64,000 nucleotides of DNA from Clavelina lepadiformis (GCF_947623445.1 NC_135247.1:18788501-18852500), one strand, 5' to 3'; positions 10,035-23,500 are shown, counted from the stretch's first letter. Program-made: numbers and translations. Notes: generated from the letters alone by a model not told the origin.

Positions 10035-12773
10035 GATGGGAAGATTGCAGAAAAGTGTTTTTCTGTTCACGTTCCGTTACCAAGATAAACAACTCTTACA
10101 ATAGTTTTTGACGTTTATGTATACAAACCGGTTTGGAATATTGATAATATTGGGATTGCTGTTGACAGTATAGTTAGTTGATATCTTAACGTTCTGATCA
10201 AAACCGTATCAGTAGTCTCGCTTTCCAACTGATTTTGAAAAATAAAGTGCTTAAGAAGCGTATTACTTATCAAGTTTCCGGCAACAAGAACCTTAAACTA
10301 ATTGCATGTCTCGTTTTGCAGTATTGCTTTCGACCGGACAAGAAACATGCGTGCGCAATTTATCACTTCTTGAAGAGGGTAGAAATTGCAGAAAGTTTTG
10401 CGACACAAACTCTGACTGCAGAAGTTCTTCGAAACAATGCCTGTGCGATGATGTTTGTGGAAAGTCTTGCTATAACCCAAGTAAGACATAATACGCAATT
10501 AAGACGATACCATTCCTTTTACTGGCACTCTTCGTTAAGCTGCCTTGGCACAAAACGAAGTGTTTTTGCTTCGAAATGAAGCAACCTAGAAACACGACTT
10601 CGTGGTGACAACTGGCAAACAATATACTTTGCAAAACAATATACTCCAACAAACGAATACTTGGAAACGTCATCGTCTTTTATGTGCATGAACGCAATAC
10701 TCGTCTGCCATTAGATTTGTTGCAAATATCATCATACCTTAGATGTTACGATCAAATATGGTTTGTTTAAGACGCCCCATGCGAAGCTCTCGAACCTGTC
10801 GAAAACGCCGTAATAGAAGGAGAAAGAGCCTATGGAAATGAGGTCATCTACACATGCAATGATGGATATGTTTTAGTCGGCAGCAGTAAGAGAACTTGCC
10901 GATCCGACAAGAAATGGACGGGTTCAGCACCGTACTGCAAAGGTAAATGAAACCACTGAGCAAGTAAGAATTTATTTTATCTGCAGTTCCACAGTAGTTG
11001 CAGAGTAAATCAATAACTTTAATTTCAATTCTCTGCATCGGTTATGTGTCATCAGCTGTTTGTTCGACTCCCATGCGCACGTCAAGCTCATATCCAGAAA
11101 CAAGCAAAGACGTTTATGAAACTGGAGATGTTGTCACTTACAGCTTCCGCTTTGGTAAGTGTGTTTGCTGTAAAGTTTCAAAACGCAGCCTTCAAGTGAT
11201 AAATTGTAGTGGCGTAAGCCCTGCGTCTTTGACTTGAAGTCTAATGCATAGCCCATAGTAAATGTAGATTGTCAGAGTTAATGCAAAAAGGCTTCGGTGA
11301 AATATTTACGAATTGTGGACACACACACATGCACACACACCTTTCTCACATGACGTTAAAACAGGTTTTATTTTATCCGGAAATCCCAACATAACCTGCA
11401 CATCAGATGGTTGGACGGAACCAAGGTACCTTTGCTCCAAAGTAAATTGTAAATCGCCCAGCGAAATAAACAATGGTTATTACGGAAGGGGACGACTTTT
11501 TCTTCGGCAGCAGAGTTTTTATCATTTCATTTTTATCATTTTTATCAGTTTTTATCGTTTTTATCATTTTTATCATTTGGTATGTTGTCATTGTACAGTA
11601 TTTATGCCCCTTCGACAAAAACAAAATTGAAAAAAAAACTGCATGAACAATCAAGCATTATAAAAATATTTTCATTCCTTTTTTATAGGTGACGAATGTA
11701 GTATTCCGGATTCTTATCAAAACGGAGGAACTTGTATCAACAGGATAGATGATTACACTTGTTTTTGCGGGCACGGATACGAAGGAAAGGATTGCTCAAT
11801 ACGTAAGCAACATTCAAATCATGCATAAGAAGTACTGATATGTAACATCATAGTTTTCATAAGGAATCTATGTAGCTTGAATAAATGCATTCTCAGGCCT
11901 TGATTGCTTGGTGCCTCCTGCGCCAACCGATGGATCCGTTTCACCGTCATCGGGCAACAGAGTGTTATTGGATGGGACAATTACTTACTCATGCGATCCA
12001 GGTTACTTCATGAAAAATCAGCTACATGGGACGTTGAAAGCAACATGTCTGAGGAGCGGGAATTGGAATCGACCCACCCCAGTCTGTGAAGGTAGCCTAC
12101 TTATAAGAAACCTGTGTTGTCAAAAGGCTTTCATATTCTGCTGTAATACTTAAACCTGTGCAGAGAGTCGATGTATTGTTCCTCAAACACCGGCTCACGG
12201 AACCTTGTCAAGATCTGCTGGGGAAAAAGTCCCCGCAGACAGAAGTGTTTCATTTACATGTGATGAAGGCTATACAATGATCGGACAACCAACCATATAT
12301 TGCCGACGCTCCGGAACTTGGTCAAATGAGTTTCCTGAGTGTGTGGATTAGTAAAAGTATTACTTGGCATATCATTGCTGCATGTAAGTTGCAAATTGTT
12401 CTTTGCTTTTTTGACAAACACTTTGAAACGTTTAGAACGACAATGCACTGACTCCGGGGATTGTCATTTTCCTTTCGACTACAAAGGAAGAACCTATAAG
12501 TCTTGTATTGAATCTAAAATTGGTCTCACTGACTGGTGTTCCTTCACTGCAGAGTATGATGATGAATGGGACAGATGTGACAAGTCTTGTCCTTGTGCGT
12601 TTTACTTTGTTGTTGTTCCTGCTCGCACTATTGTGGGGTCGATCAGATTTACTTATGTGGCTGGTGACAGCATCACGTATTCATGCGAAGCTGGATATAA
12701 TATGATGGGACCAGCCACGATAGTTTGTCAGAATACTGGAAAGTGGAGCAGCAACCCACCAAGCTGCGTATGA
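10035..12773 (+). pseudogene. Gene B: decaying WAP-like/CCP/EGF/FN2 paralogue
   Basis: Pieces in order: signal-peptide-like exon from ATG 10035 (MGRLQKSVFLF); WAP-like 10322-10480; CCP 10772-10942; half CCP 11056-11154; split CCP exon 11365-11579; EGF 11689-11802; CCP 11897-12091; CCP 12164-12351; FN2 fused to CCP 12436-12773. Several lesions point to decay. The first donor reads AT instead of GT when aligned with gene C. The half CCP has TYSFRFG where relatives have Cys. Exon 11365-11579 carries an extra base and a repeat expansion. The EGF lacks its second Cys. The donor after ECV (GT in gene D) is AT here, giving a TAG stop at 12349-12351. The 3' part from 11897 could still be expressed. 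Polyadenylation signal at 12934-12939. Confidence 0.65.
11521..11580 (+). repeat. Short tandem repeat grown inside a CCP exon
   Basis: About five to six copies of a TTTTTATCA-type unit sit where paralogous exons have a single TTTATTATCAC before the donor. The donor GGTATGTT follows directly, so the repeat looks like an expansion of the exon's own 3' end. Confidence 0.6.
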
Positions 12774-12933
12774 ACGTGTTATCAGCTCTACCGCATATCT
12801 TTGTGGTTGTCTATAAAACCTCAAACACTTAAGACTGTTGGGAGTGGTTTAGTCGTAATGATAGTTTAGTTTAGTCGTAATGACTTAAGACTGTTAGCAA
12901 TGGTGTCGTTGTAATGGTAAACGATCTTCTTCT

Positions 12934-12939
12934 AATAAA
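12934..12939 (+). terminator. Polyadenylation signal downstream of gene B
   Basis: AATAAA about 160 bp after the TGA that ends the fused FN2-CCP exon. Confidence 0.35.
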
Positions 12940-14370
12940 TGATTTTTTTCAATGACTTCGTGTGCTATAGCCTGGTACACTGGCATGGTATGGCTTCGTG
13001 CCGTCTGTACAGTATATTAAAATTGTAAGAAATATGAAATATATTTGGTGAAAGGTTTGACCAAGCACAGTGTTTATTACTTAGCAGTTGTTGTTGTTTT
13101 TACACTTTAGGCGTTTACGGTTTACGTTTACTTTACGGTTTACACTTTAGGCCTACACCTGAAGTGTAAAAAGCTTCACAAATGATCAGATATATCCTTA
13201 GCTTTCGTGACCCTCAGCAATGAGTATGGTCATGTGCGGTCAGTCTACTTTGACGTTGAGCGAGAAAGTAGGTTGGATTGTGGTGCGCAGTTTTAATCAC
13301 TTGTTTCATTAGAAAGAAACCAAGCTTTTATGTACAGCATGTTTGTTGTGGGAGTGCTTTGAAGATGAGAACCTTTGAGGAATTATGGCTGTTAAACAAT
13401 GTATCAAGTCTGGTAGGAAGGGTTAGTTGTACTTCAATTGCAAACATAAGCTGGAATAACTGACAGAGTTTACACAAACCTCAGTGTTGTTGTTGGTTGC
13501 ATAATGGAAAATACCATTGCTTTAAAACGCGCTGATTACTCTAGAAGAGAAGCGTGTACACGTCACTGGAAATACACGCGCCTGAGGGTGAGGTCACAAC
13601 TTACTACGAGTTAATTCAAAACACATGATCATCAATAAACATCCTAAATCGTATCACTTTATTATCAACTTGTTCCACACTTCTCGCAGTCGTCTAATCA
13701 TACAGGCCGCGATTTTCAACGAAATTATTGGCAGCTTACCTGTAGCACAGGAAAAGAATTTTTTTTAAACATTTCAAAAATCTTTGCTGCAGGTAACATT
13801 CTTGTTCGGCGTGTAATATGTAAATTAGCTCAGATAAACTATTTTTCCAATCTCTCATATTAACGATGTGTTGATAACTTACACGCTTTAGATCATCTTC
13901 ACGTATTGTTCGAGCTTCAAATTCCGTCTTACCTTTGTTGTATCAAAATGAAAGGCCGCAAAATACGTACTGGTCAGTTTTGTACAGAATAAAAACAATC
14001 TTAGTATTAAGCGCAGTGAAAGAACTTCGACCTCAAAGAGAATTGATTTGACGAACTCATATTTAGTCTTTGTATTTGGTGACGAAATCCCACATTTGCT
14101 TTGCACCGTTTGTTGACTTTCTTCAAATATAGCCTCAAGTGATTGTGCAAAAGGGAATTTTTTACGACGGTTCCTGAAACTTATAATCTCAAAACGGAAT
14201 CGTAAAGTTATTTCAGGATCGTTAATGCGCAAACCACAACAAAAAGTTTTCAAACGAAACCGCGATAAATTTTTTCAGCGAGTTCGCCCGTTCAAATCGC
14301 TCCAGGCAATTAAACATACGCTTATAAGATTCCTTTAATGTTAAAGAAAGAAAATTTAGTTTCAGAAAAC
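12940..14370. other. Intergenic gap between genes B and C
   Basis: No supported gene. A 121-codon open frame on the minus strand (13888-14253) has no recognisable domain or splice context. Confidence 0.5.
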
Positions 14371-17300
14371 ATGGAGATCAAGTTTTGTCAAGTTTGTGCA
14401 GTAATCGTTTTGCTTTCAACAACTTACCAAAGTAAACGAGTATTTCATATGGTATTATATTAGTCAAACATATTAAAATTAGTAAAAAACTATCTGTTTG
14501 TGGAAGCCATTTTTGATTGTGCTACTTTTGATTCTTGTTTCAAAGTCTCAGCTCAGTGTCCAAGAAGAAACCAAACAAAGGCAGATGCTGTAGGACGACC
14601 TTGTCGTAAGCCCTGTCCATCACAAGCTCAGTGTAAAGATGGAAAAATATGTCGCTGTGATCATGAATGTGGAATGTCTTGCATCAATATGAGTGAGTTA
14701 TAATGTGTTCCTGATAAAGCTGGAATGTAAAAGTGAATGAAATTGTGCCTACAGTAAAGTCATAAAAACAAAATTATTTTAACATGTAGAGCATGTACGG
14801 TCAGCGAAATTTTAACTTTTTCCCTTGAAACAATTTAACAAGTTTTCGTGCAATGTTATGGAGTTATGTAGTTGAAAAATAAAAACAAAAGTTGACATAA
14901 TATTTAACACTATTTATAGATAACTTATGCGGTCTACCATCGGTGACACCAAATATGGCAAGAGTTCGCGTTTATCGAAGACACTCCAACGGATCACTCG
15001 TATTGAAACCGTCGCCACCTTACCAGTATGATGACATGGCTGAGTATGAGTGTGCGCCTGGTTACCGTTTAGAAGGATCTCAAAATTTTAACTTATGCCA
15101 TGGAAGAAAAAGTTGGACTAGATTGGCGGTTTGTGCTCGTAAGTGAATGTCAATAAACATCAAAGATAAAGTCGTTCAAAACGCGTCACAATGAAGCGTT
15201 TTATGATATGTTGCTGTAACTAAACCATTTGCTATTATCTCCAATACAACAAAGTCGTTGCACATAAACTTGTTACTTTGATTTCAGGAAGTTGCCACAG
15301 GTTTGATCAAGAAAAAGTTTTGCAAAATCTCATGATATGCGGAACAAATTGTGTGACAAGTTCAGACTGCACGGAAGACATGAGTTGTGTGTGTGATGGG
15401 TATTGTGGTAGGAGTTGTGTGAACCCAGGTCATATATTTACACAGAATAATATCCATTATCTTTATTTTTATGTAACTTTCATTGACTAAGTGTTATATT
15501 TCAAAACTTATTTTTCAAAGACATCGATTGCGGGAAAGCCCCACCATCCACACACGCTTCAATCAAATATGACGGGGAAGGATTTCAACGAAGAGCTTAC
15601 TACCGGTGTGACGCCGGGTTTTATCCTCAGTCCGGAAATTTAACGAGGAAATGTACAGGAGGAGGAACCTGGAGTGGAAGATTGATCAACTGCGCTCGTG
15701 AGTAATATGCCAAATCAACTTTATTGTTTAAACGTTGTCCAAAAAATATTATCGATTTTAAAGTAAGATACTACACAAGCGTAGCTCCGCTAATGTCCTG
15801 GATTACTGAAATACAACAACAAAAAAAATCAGGTTCTGTTCCCATTAGTCGAAAAGATTTGATTTTCCAAATAAAAACAAACGTTTACAATAATTATTCT
15901 AAATATTTACTGAAATTAGTTCATCCTGATTCGTTTTGTCGTGCTGATCCTTCCCAAGTGGAGAAAGGAAGAACTTGCAGGAAATCTTGTGAGAATGATG
16001 CAGACTGTAAAGGAGCACTGAAGAGATGTGTTTGTGATGACGTTTGTGGAATGTCTTGTATTAATCCAAGTAACAAATTGGTGAAAACCAAATAGTTATA
16101 CTGTAGTAGAAAACCTATAACGGGACATTCATTATGTTTTCAGGTAATCGAAACTTCTTATTGGCAAAGTCCAAACTATATTGGTCCAGTTTTTTACACG
16201 TTTTCGGCTTTACAATAACCATTCGTTTTTCTCTTAATTAGAAGCTCCTTGTGATGATTTGGATACATTCAGCAATGGGACAATCGAAGGCGAGAAAACT
16301 TATGGCAATACAGTTTATTACACTTGCAACGATGGATTCATTCTCAAAGGAACAAGAACCAGGACATGTAGATCCGACAAGAAATGGACGGGAACAGCAC
16401 CAACTTGCTTGGGTAAGATTGGCTGCGTCGAGATTTACGTTTAAGCGCATTTATGCAGTTACCATTCAAGGAACTTTCTTATATTTATCCACACCTGACA
16501 AGGAATATATACCATGTCCATTTATATCGCGATGGATGGTATATGACGTAAAACTAAATATTTGAATTATGTTTGTAGCAATTTAACTTTTACTTTAAGT
16601 TATAGATTATAGAAGCTTTTTAATTCCATTCATTTGTCTACAACATAATTTAATGCTTAACAAAATAGTACAATGAAACATCTATATACGCTTGCATTAG
16701 AAAGTTAGTTTATTTTGTTAAGATTTTTAAATGTAAATACCGTGCATTGTTTTACAAAAGATTAATTTACGAAATTAATAACTTTTTAATTCTTTATTGT
16801 ATTGCATAAACACGTACAGACAAATGCTTGCTTCATTTTCATGACAAGAGTGTGTTCAAGTAGCATGTTATTAACGGTTCTAACAAAGCAATAGCCAGTT
16901 GCTGAACATAACAACTAAGTCAGGGGCTTCTATGTTCTTGACGAACCAACAAGTAAAATAGTTTGTACAAGATCACATTAGGAGTAGTTCCCGGATCTAC
17001 CAACTGATATATTTCACTCAAACGGCGTCATCAATATTGGGCTTCAAGGAAAAAATTAGTCATCACCTAAGCTACATGACTGTTTCTATAACATCTTCTG
17101 AAACTAAAAGTAACTTTAAAGAAAGCTCGCTTGCACGCACACATGTACAACTCGCTTGCGCGCACACACACGCACAACTGGCTTGCACGGACTCGAGGAG
17201 AGTTCTACAAATTTTTATCTCGCTACAATTCATAAAAGAAAACATGAATATTGGCCGTAAGACATGTTAAATGGATTTGAGCACAGATTCTTCACAAAAC

Positions 17301-19857
17301 CTAAGTAAAAACTGCGTTTGCACATAATTGCAATACAGTGATAAGGAAGTAGTAATGAAAAAACGCAATTTCCTGTCTTTTCCAATTACTGCCATTGTAT
17401 TTCAACATAAAATAAACAAACAAATTTGCGATAATGTGCATGATGCAAATAATGAACTTCGATTTGTAATTTTCATTTTATAGCTGACAAAGTCTAAAAC
17501 TGGTCTTAACTAAACAACGTCGCATGTCTAACTCGGCAAAAAACACGTCAATGCTATGCGGGAATACCTGGAATACCTACACATTTCATATAGGTTAACT
17601 GTCGGCTTATACTGCACTGTTTGTATGAAATTTGCAAATATTAGTATATAGGCTTATAGGTAATAATTAAAAATTGTACGTTTAGGTTGGTACTTGGATT
17701 TACGTTTTGTGTTAAATCAACTTGTTTAATCTGAACAGAGATAGAATGCGTCGTACCCAGTGCTCCAAGCTTCGGTTCTGTTGAACCTCCGAGGTATAGC
17801 AGAGTGGCATTGGATGAGACCATAACATATTCCTGTGATCGAGGATATCGCTTGGTTGGTCAGGCCAAGGCTACTTGTCAAGGAGACCGAACATTCACTG
17901 ATCCACCACCACGATGTCAAGGTGAGCGCTTTCAAAATCAAATTTTAGCAGCAACAAAGGCGCCAAATCTTTTCCTGCAGACACAGAATGTGAAGCTCTG
18001 GGAAACCTCAGATTTGGTGAAATTATCGGCGATGAACGAACTTACAACAAGAGCATCTACTACCGCTGCAGAGAAGGTTACATACTTCATGGAAACGAGA
18101 AACGAACTTGTCGTTCTGATAAGAAATGGACCGGTTCGCCGCCAGAGTGCAAACGTAAGACGTAAATTGCTTCATTCATATCTTGTAAGATGTTAAAAGA
18201 ACTAGTTCAAAAGTATTAATAAAGGAGAAGTGAGTTTTACTAAAATAGCTTTTTGCCCTGCCAGCATTGTGTTATAGTTTTGTTTATCTAAAATAATTTT
18301 TAGCCGGTTGTACTTCACCTCCTCGGTTCGGTGGATCTTTTTTGGAGGAAACTAAAGGAGCTTACAACGTTGGAGAGACGGTTACTTATAGCTGTCGTTT
18401 CGGTATGGTTTATGAGGTTTAAATTTAAACCACAGGACATTTTGAAGTCAGGGGCAAAGCCGAAAACAAGTTTATCTTTAATCAAAGATGATTTGTCGGT
18501 AAATAAGCTGGGGGAAAGCTTTCATTAATATGCAGTGTTTAAGCAAGTATTTCCTAAAATGTGTCGAAAAAAGCAAATTTGTTGCTAATGATATCACACA
18601 ATGTGAAAACAATGTTTATATCAAGTATGAACAGAATTTTTTGCGTAAGCGATACAACATAGACGTGGTTAAAGTATGTTTAATAAGAGCGTTGCACAAA
18701 TATCTTTGGTTGATTGACCCTAACCTACAGTTAACTTCAAGTTGGTGCGGTCATACAGGAAAAGATAAACTATTTTCTAAGCTTCAGCTACTTGGCTTGA
18801 CTTAAGTATTAAAAAGTAAATGACTTGACTTGTTTTTCGACTCGAGTTTAATGACTTGGTTACGGCTCAGCTACGTACGTATATCGCATGAACTCAACTC
18901 ATGTCTGTACAGAAGTGTGCTAATCTTTGTCTATCCAGGGCGTACGTTATCCGGTAATCCAGAGATATCTTGTCAAAGAGATGGTTGGAGCACTCCGCTC
19001 TTCTTTTGTAGACGGAGACAGTGTCGGGCTCCGAAAGTCGTTGCACATGCTACTGTGACAAGTTCAGCTCCCGACAAAGGGTTTTACGAATTCGGAGACA
19101 GAGCCTTTTACGAATGCGAAATGGGTGAGACAATGGGGTATTTGTTTTAAGTTACCGGCGTTTGTGAGAGCAGATAGACACGTTTATGATGACTCTTGTG
19201 AAGGCTATGAACTCTCCCAAAGACAGAATTTTGTCAACTGTGACACAAGAGGAGAATGGCAAGGAACTTATCCATCTTGCAACAGTAAGATGAAAATTAT
19301 ATTTTTTGCTTATAAAGATGCACTTGTTGTAATTTAATCTGGCTCGAATTAAAACTGGACCTGATTACGTTGGTATCAATTTTGGTGTCCTGTTAGAGTT
19401 ATTGAATGACAAGCACCATTTGTTAATCACATCCCAAGAAAACATTGTTCCCAAAATAACTCGCTCACGACAAAGCACACCTGCAAACGCCAGCCATATA
19501 CACATTCATTGTCTGCACCTGCATACAGCGATCAAGCAATAGAATTTCTTGCTCATTACTGCTTCACCTGTTAGTACACGCATGCCGTTCATTAACATAT
19601 AATTATTAATTACGTTACCATAACTTACCAGGTTTTAAAATCGATAAATCATAGTAGTATATAAGGAGGTAAAACGATCATGTAATATGCAGCACCTCGT
19701 TAACTGATCCACAGTATATTTTCTGAGTGTTGCCCTCACTATAGTGAAGGAGCTGAATTATTGTGATAATGAGAAACCGAACCAGCCATGTTTAATCCTG
19801 CTCATTTTTTTTGATTTTATTCGCTGCTTAGTTTATTGTTATTATTATTATTATTTG

Positions 19858-19892
<35 letters not shown>

Positions 19893-20503
19893 TTATTATT
19901 ATTATATTATTATTATTATTATTGTATTATTATTGTATTATTATTATAATATTATTATTATTATTATATTATTATTATTGTATTATTATTATCTATTATT
20001 TTATTTGCTTCGATTCTGCAGAGGCAACGAAATGTGTTCTATTGGTTGCGCCTTTACATGGTTCCATGTACCAGGCGAGCAGATCGGAAATCGGTCGTCC
20101 CGGCTCCCTTGTAGGTTTTGAATGTGATACCGGCTTTACGTTACAAGGAGAAAGTTTCTTGCGATGCTTGGACAGCTTGGAATGGAACCATCAACCACCA
20201 GTTTGTCAAGGTAATGTTATTTAAAGTTCTCTGTTATTAAAGGTTATCAGTCCGGAAATTTTTCATCTCAACTACAATTGACATGACCATCCATTTCCAA
20301 CAGCGAAAGGTTGCCGTATTTTTGGCCCTACCATACCAGCAGGCATAGAAATTGTTGACTGGCATCTATTTGAATATGAGATTGGAGCAACACTTCAAGT
20401 GCGATGCGAAGACAGACTTCAGACCTTGAACAACAACCCTGTTCTGACCTGTACACCCGGAAATAGATGGGATCCACTAATTTATAATTATAAATGTTCT
20501 TAG
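14371..20503 (+). CDS. Gene C: secreted protein with three WAP-like modules and many CCPs
   Basis: Complete model of 14 exons and about 725 aa. Signal peptide 14371-14431 (hydrophobic core VCAVIVLLSTTY); WAP-like 14546-14692; CCP 14920-15138; WAP-like 15288-15428; CCP 15521-15697; WAP-like 15920-16069; CCP 16242-16412, 17739-17921, 17981-18154; half CCP 18304-18402; second half plus next first half 18939-19124; second half 19204-19284; CCP 20022-20210; terminal CCP 20304-20503 with TAG. All internal exons are multiples of three in phase 1-1. No transmembrane segment or GPI signal is seen, so secretion is expected. Exons 15920 to 17921 lie in a segment shared with 1322-2732. The acceptor for 19204 is less certain: an AG at 19202-19203 gives the frame expected from paralogues. 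Role unknown; CCP chains usually bind proteins or glycans, as in complement regulators. Confidence 0.85.
15768..16965 (+). repeat. Segmental duplication, copy 2, inside gene C
   Basis: It matches 1322-2480. It begins with a fragment of the serine-protease last exon (15769 to about 15850, coding YYTSVAPLMSWITE in an intron of gene C), followed by a WAP-like exon and a CCP exon that gene C appears to use. Beyond 16965 about 700 bp unlike copy 1 precede the next matching exon at 17739. Confidence 0.9.
15769..15850 (+). pseudogene. Serine-protease last-exon fragment stranded in an intron
   Basis: It encodes the same C-terminal helix as 1325-1405 with few changes. No catalytic residues or splice acceptor accompany it, so it is a passenger of the duplication. 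Confidence 0.85.
19835..20005 (+). repeat. (TTA)n microsatellite
   Basis: About 170 bp of imperfect TTA/TAT repeats lie in the intron just upstream of the CCP exon at 20022, supplying part of its T-rich acceptor tract. Confidence 0.9.
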
Positions 20504-20578
20504 TTCATTCTATTTAGCTGAAATCGTATATATTAATGGTTGAAATAGTTGCGTACCCACGTGTTATTTGATATTATA

Positions 20579-20584
20579 ATAAAA
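20579..20584 (+). terminator. Polyadenylation signal of gene C
   Basis: AATAAA 76 bp after the TAG of the terminal CCP exon. Confidence 0.55.
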
Positions 20585-23500
20585 GATTTTAAGTTTACAT
20601 CTTTTTAAAACCAGAGCCAAAGAACCGGCAACAACAAGAAAACCGTTTTGTTTATAAAATAAATTTGTTTCGCCTGTAATGTGTCCTAAAGCAACTACAA
20701 AGCTTGCAGTGTTTACAAAACTAGTGGTTAAGCGTTAAGATGAAATATAATGGAATAAGACGAGCAAAGTAATATGAGGTGACATTGGAAACCAGTGAAA
20801 ATATGTCATCATGCTTTAAATCACTCACGATGATTACACATAGTCTATAAACTAACACAATGAAAGATGAAATTAACGTTTGAAATTCAAGAGTAACAAT
20901 AATAGTTTATTTTAATTTATTTTTCAGTTTAAGGTTTTTACGTATATGTTATGCATCATGATGCTGGAAACTTTGCAACCAATCAAATGCAAGTTAAATT
21001 TAAAGCATTTGGTCTAAATCTATAATTATAACTATATAGACTGCAAAGAAAACAGGAAACGTTTGGCGGTGAAGCAAGATTTTAACAAATTTGTCTTCCG
21101 TCAATTTTGCCATCATGGTCGCAAAAGCGTAAGATGCCATAGTTGAGATACTATAAACTCCATTGCAATGTAATATACTTAAATTTATCTCGCAACTGCC
21201 CAATATCTAATAAGATTTGAAAACTATCTTAACCATGATTTATTAATGGCTTAATGTATAGTGACCATGGCATTGATGTAGTGAGTAGTTACTGTAAAAC
21301 TTACGAAATATTGTACCTCAAACTTAAATAAGGGTCTGCCGCATGCCAGTGTTTAACATTAGCTCTTTTTAAACGTAAGTAATGTTAGCGCCTCTCTAGT
21401 TGTTGACGCCAAAACGCGATCGTTTAAATATTGTTTATAGAATATTTGGATCAGTATGATCGTCCTTTACTCTATCTGAGTTTCTCAAAGCGAAATTAAC
21501 AGCAACAGCCTATACAAGACAATTCTCATTGAGTTCTGTGCTTTAACGTCTGGGTGTAAGAAATGCAAAATATATTTTCGTTTAATGAAAGATTTATATA
21601 AAACGTATTGTTGTGCATATTGATGCAAGACATTCCACATTCGTGATCACAGCGACATGTTTTTCCATCTTTGCACTGAGCTTGTGACGAACAGGGCTTA
21701 CGACAAGGTCGTCCTACAGCATCTGCCTTTGTTTGGTTTCGTCTTGGTCACTGAGCTGAGACTTTGAAACAGGTTAAATTGGTGGATTATTAAATAAGCA
21801 AAATGTTCTTTGTTTCTTTCGACTTTGAAAAAATATCGAACTCACATTTACTTTGAGAAATCGTAGATAACATGACAATAGCTGTAAATGCTTGTCGAAA
21901 AATTAATCCATTAATTTCTTTATTTTCAAACCTCCCAAAACAGCATCAAATGCTTTGGTAAAGTTAGAAAATCACTTCACGTTTGTTTGTTTGCAATCAT
22001 CCCAAACAATTGTCTGCAAATTCAAAATCAGGGTAAACAACATGAAGCCAGACTATAATATGAAATTGAACTTTTCTGTTTACCAGATAAAATCAGTTCC
22101 TTGTAAAGATGTATTTTCTTTATGTTGTCCACTTTCTATTACTGACAAGCAGACATAGCGCTACCTTCAATATCCTAGTTGCGTAATACTTGGATATTTT
22201 AGCATTGTAACTATAATTCATGAAATAACTTAAGCAGTCGAAAATATTTTTGAAGTTTGACAGAATGACATTTTTTAACAAATATTTCCATAAACGGTAT
22301 TTGATTTTCCCTTAATACTCACCACAGAACTGCCCAATTTTTCATTTGTTCAATGTAAATAGAGCTTAAAGTCTAATTACTTCAATTACAGCAAGGAACA
22401 TGACCAACAGTGCATAAATTAGGTTAAATTTCAAGTTAACAATCACCTCAATAACGCGATTGCCCAAAAATACACTAGGTTAACAATATCCAGAATGTCA
22501 GTCTCTTTCACTGGCGGGATTACCCCGAATCAATACAATATAATATCAGTGGCAGGTAACGACAACCCAACGCGATTATTACCACAATCAGTAACACATT
22601 ATTAGGTAATAACCGCATGTGGCCAATGTTAAACCATAACTAATTAAAGGGTGCTGTGCCGTGGACATGACGTATTAAGACCGTACGTACATGACGTATT
22701 ATGACGCCTTTTGCTTGTGTGTAAGCGACGGCAGGTCAGCGCATGGCACACGCATAATAATGCAGAATGAATATGCTGTGATAATTTTATATGTCTAAAC
22801 TAGTCTCAATATTTCTTAGAAGGGAGATGCTTCGTCGTTGCTGTTGTATTCGGCAATTGACCTTCTCTTCACTGATGCGTTTTATTAAAGATGCGGCCAT
22901 GAAGCTTCCTTGCTTGAAACGAAGCGGAATTGTTCAAAATTAAAGAAAAATTTCCCAACCCTGACCTAATAGGTCATCAACCTCACAAGCTTGTTAAATA
23001 TCTTCAGCAGGTGAATAAACAGAACTCTACAGTATTTTTAGAGACAAAACTTTTGTGCCAATTCAGAACTATTCTTTTATGATCGCCTATTTCGTTTTAA
23101 TTTTGTTTGCTCACTTTTGTGAGGTTTGCATAGCTAAGTTTTTGCTGGTCGTAATATTGGAATTGGAAACAGATAGAATGTGAAACGCTCCAACTTGGTA
23201 AACTGGTATAACTTAGATTTATATTTGGACTCGGAAAATCTCTTTTTGTCTTGTACGTCAGTATTTTATCTTTTTTTAAAATTAAAGCAATAAAACATTA
23301 ATTACACCGATAAATGACCAACGTGTTTTGGGAATCGGTCAATGTACAAACATTTGCAGCAATGACTAGGCTGCAGTTAAGGTAAATTGTTAACCGAGGC
23401 AGTAATATAAAATACTTATTCGGTTAAATATGTTGTTAAATGTAGTACAGTATAGCAATAAAGACGGTATGTGCCAAAATCCCAGAAAAATTATAAAAGG

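Noticed and set aside
13888-14253. 121-codon open frame on the minus strand
   Set aside because: No domain, no splice context, no neighbouring exon in phase; length is possible by chance in non-coding DNA.
19744-20121. Open frame of 125 codons rich in Tyr and Leu
   Set aside because: It is a translation of the (TTA)n microsatellite; the real CCP exon at 20022-20210 uses another frame.
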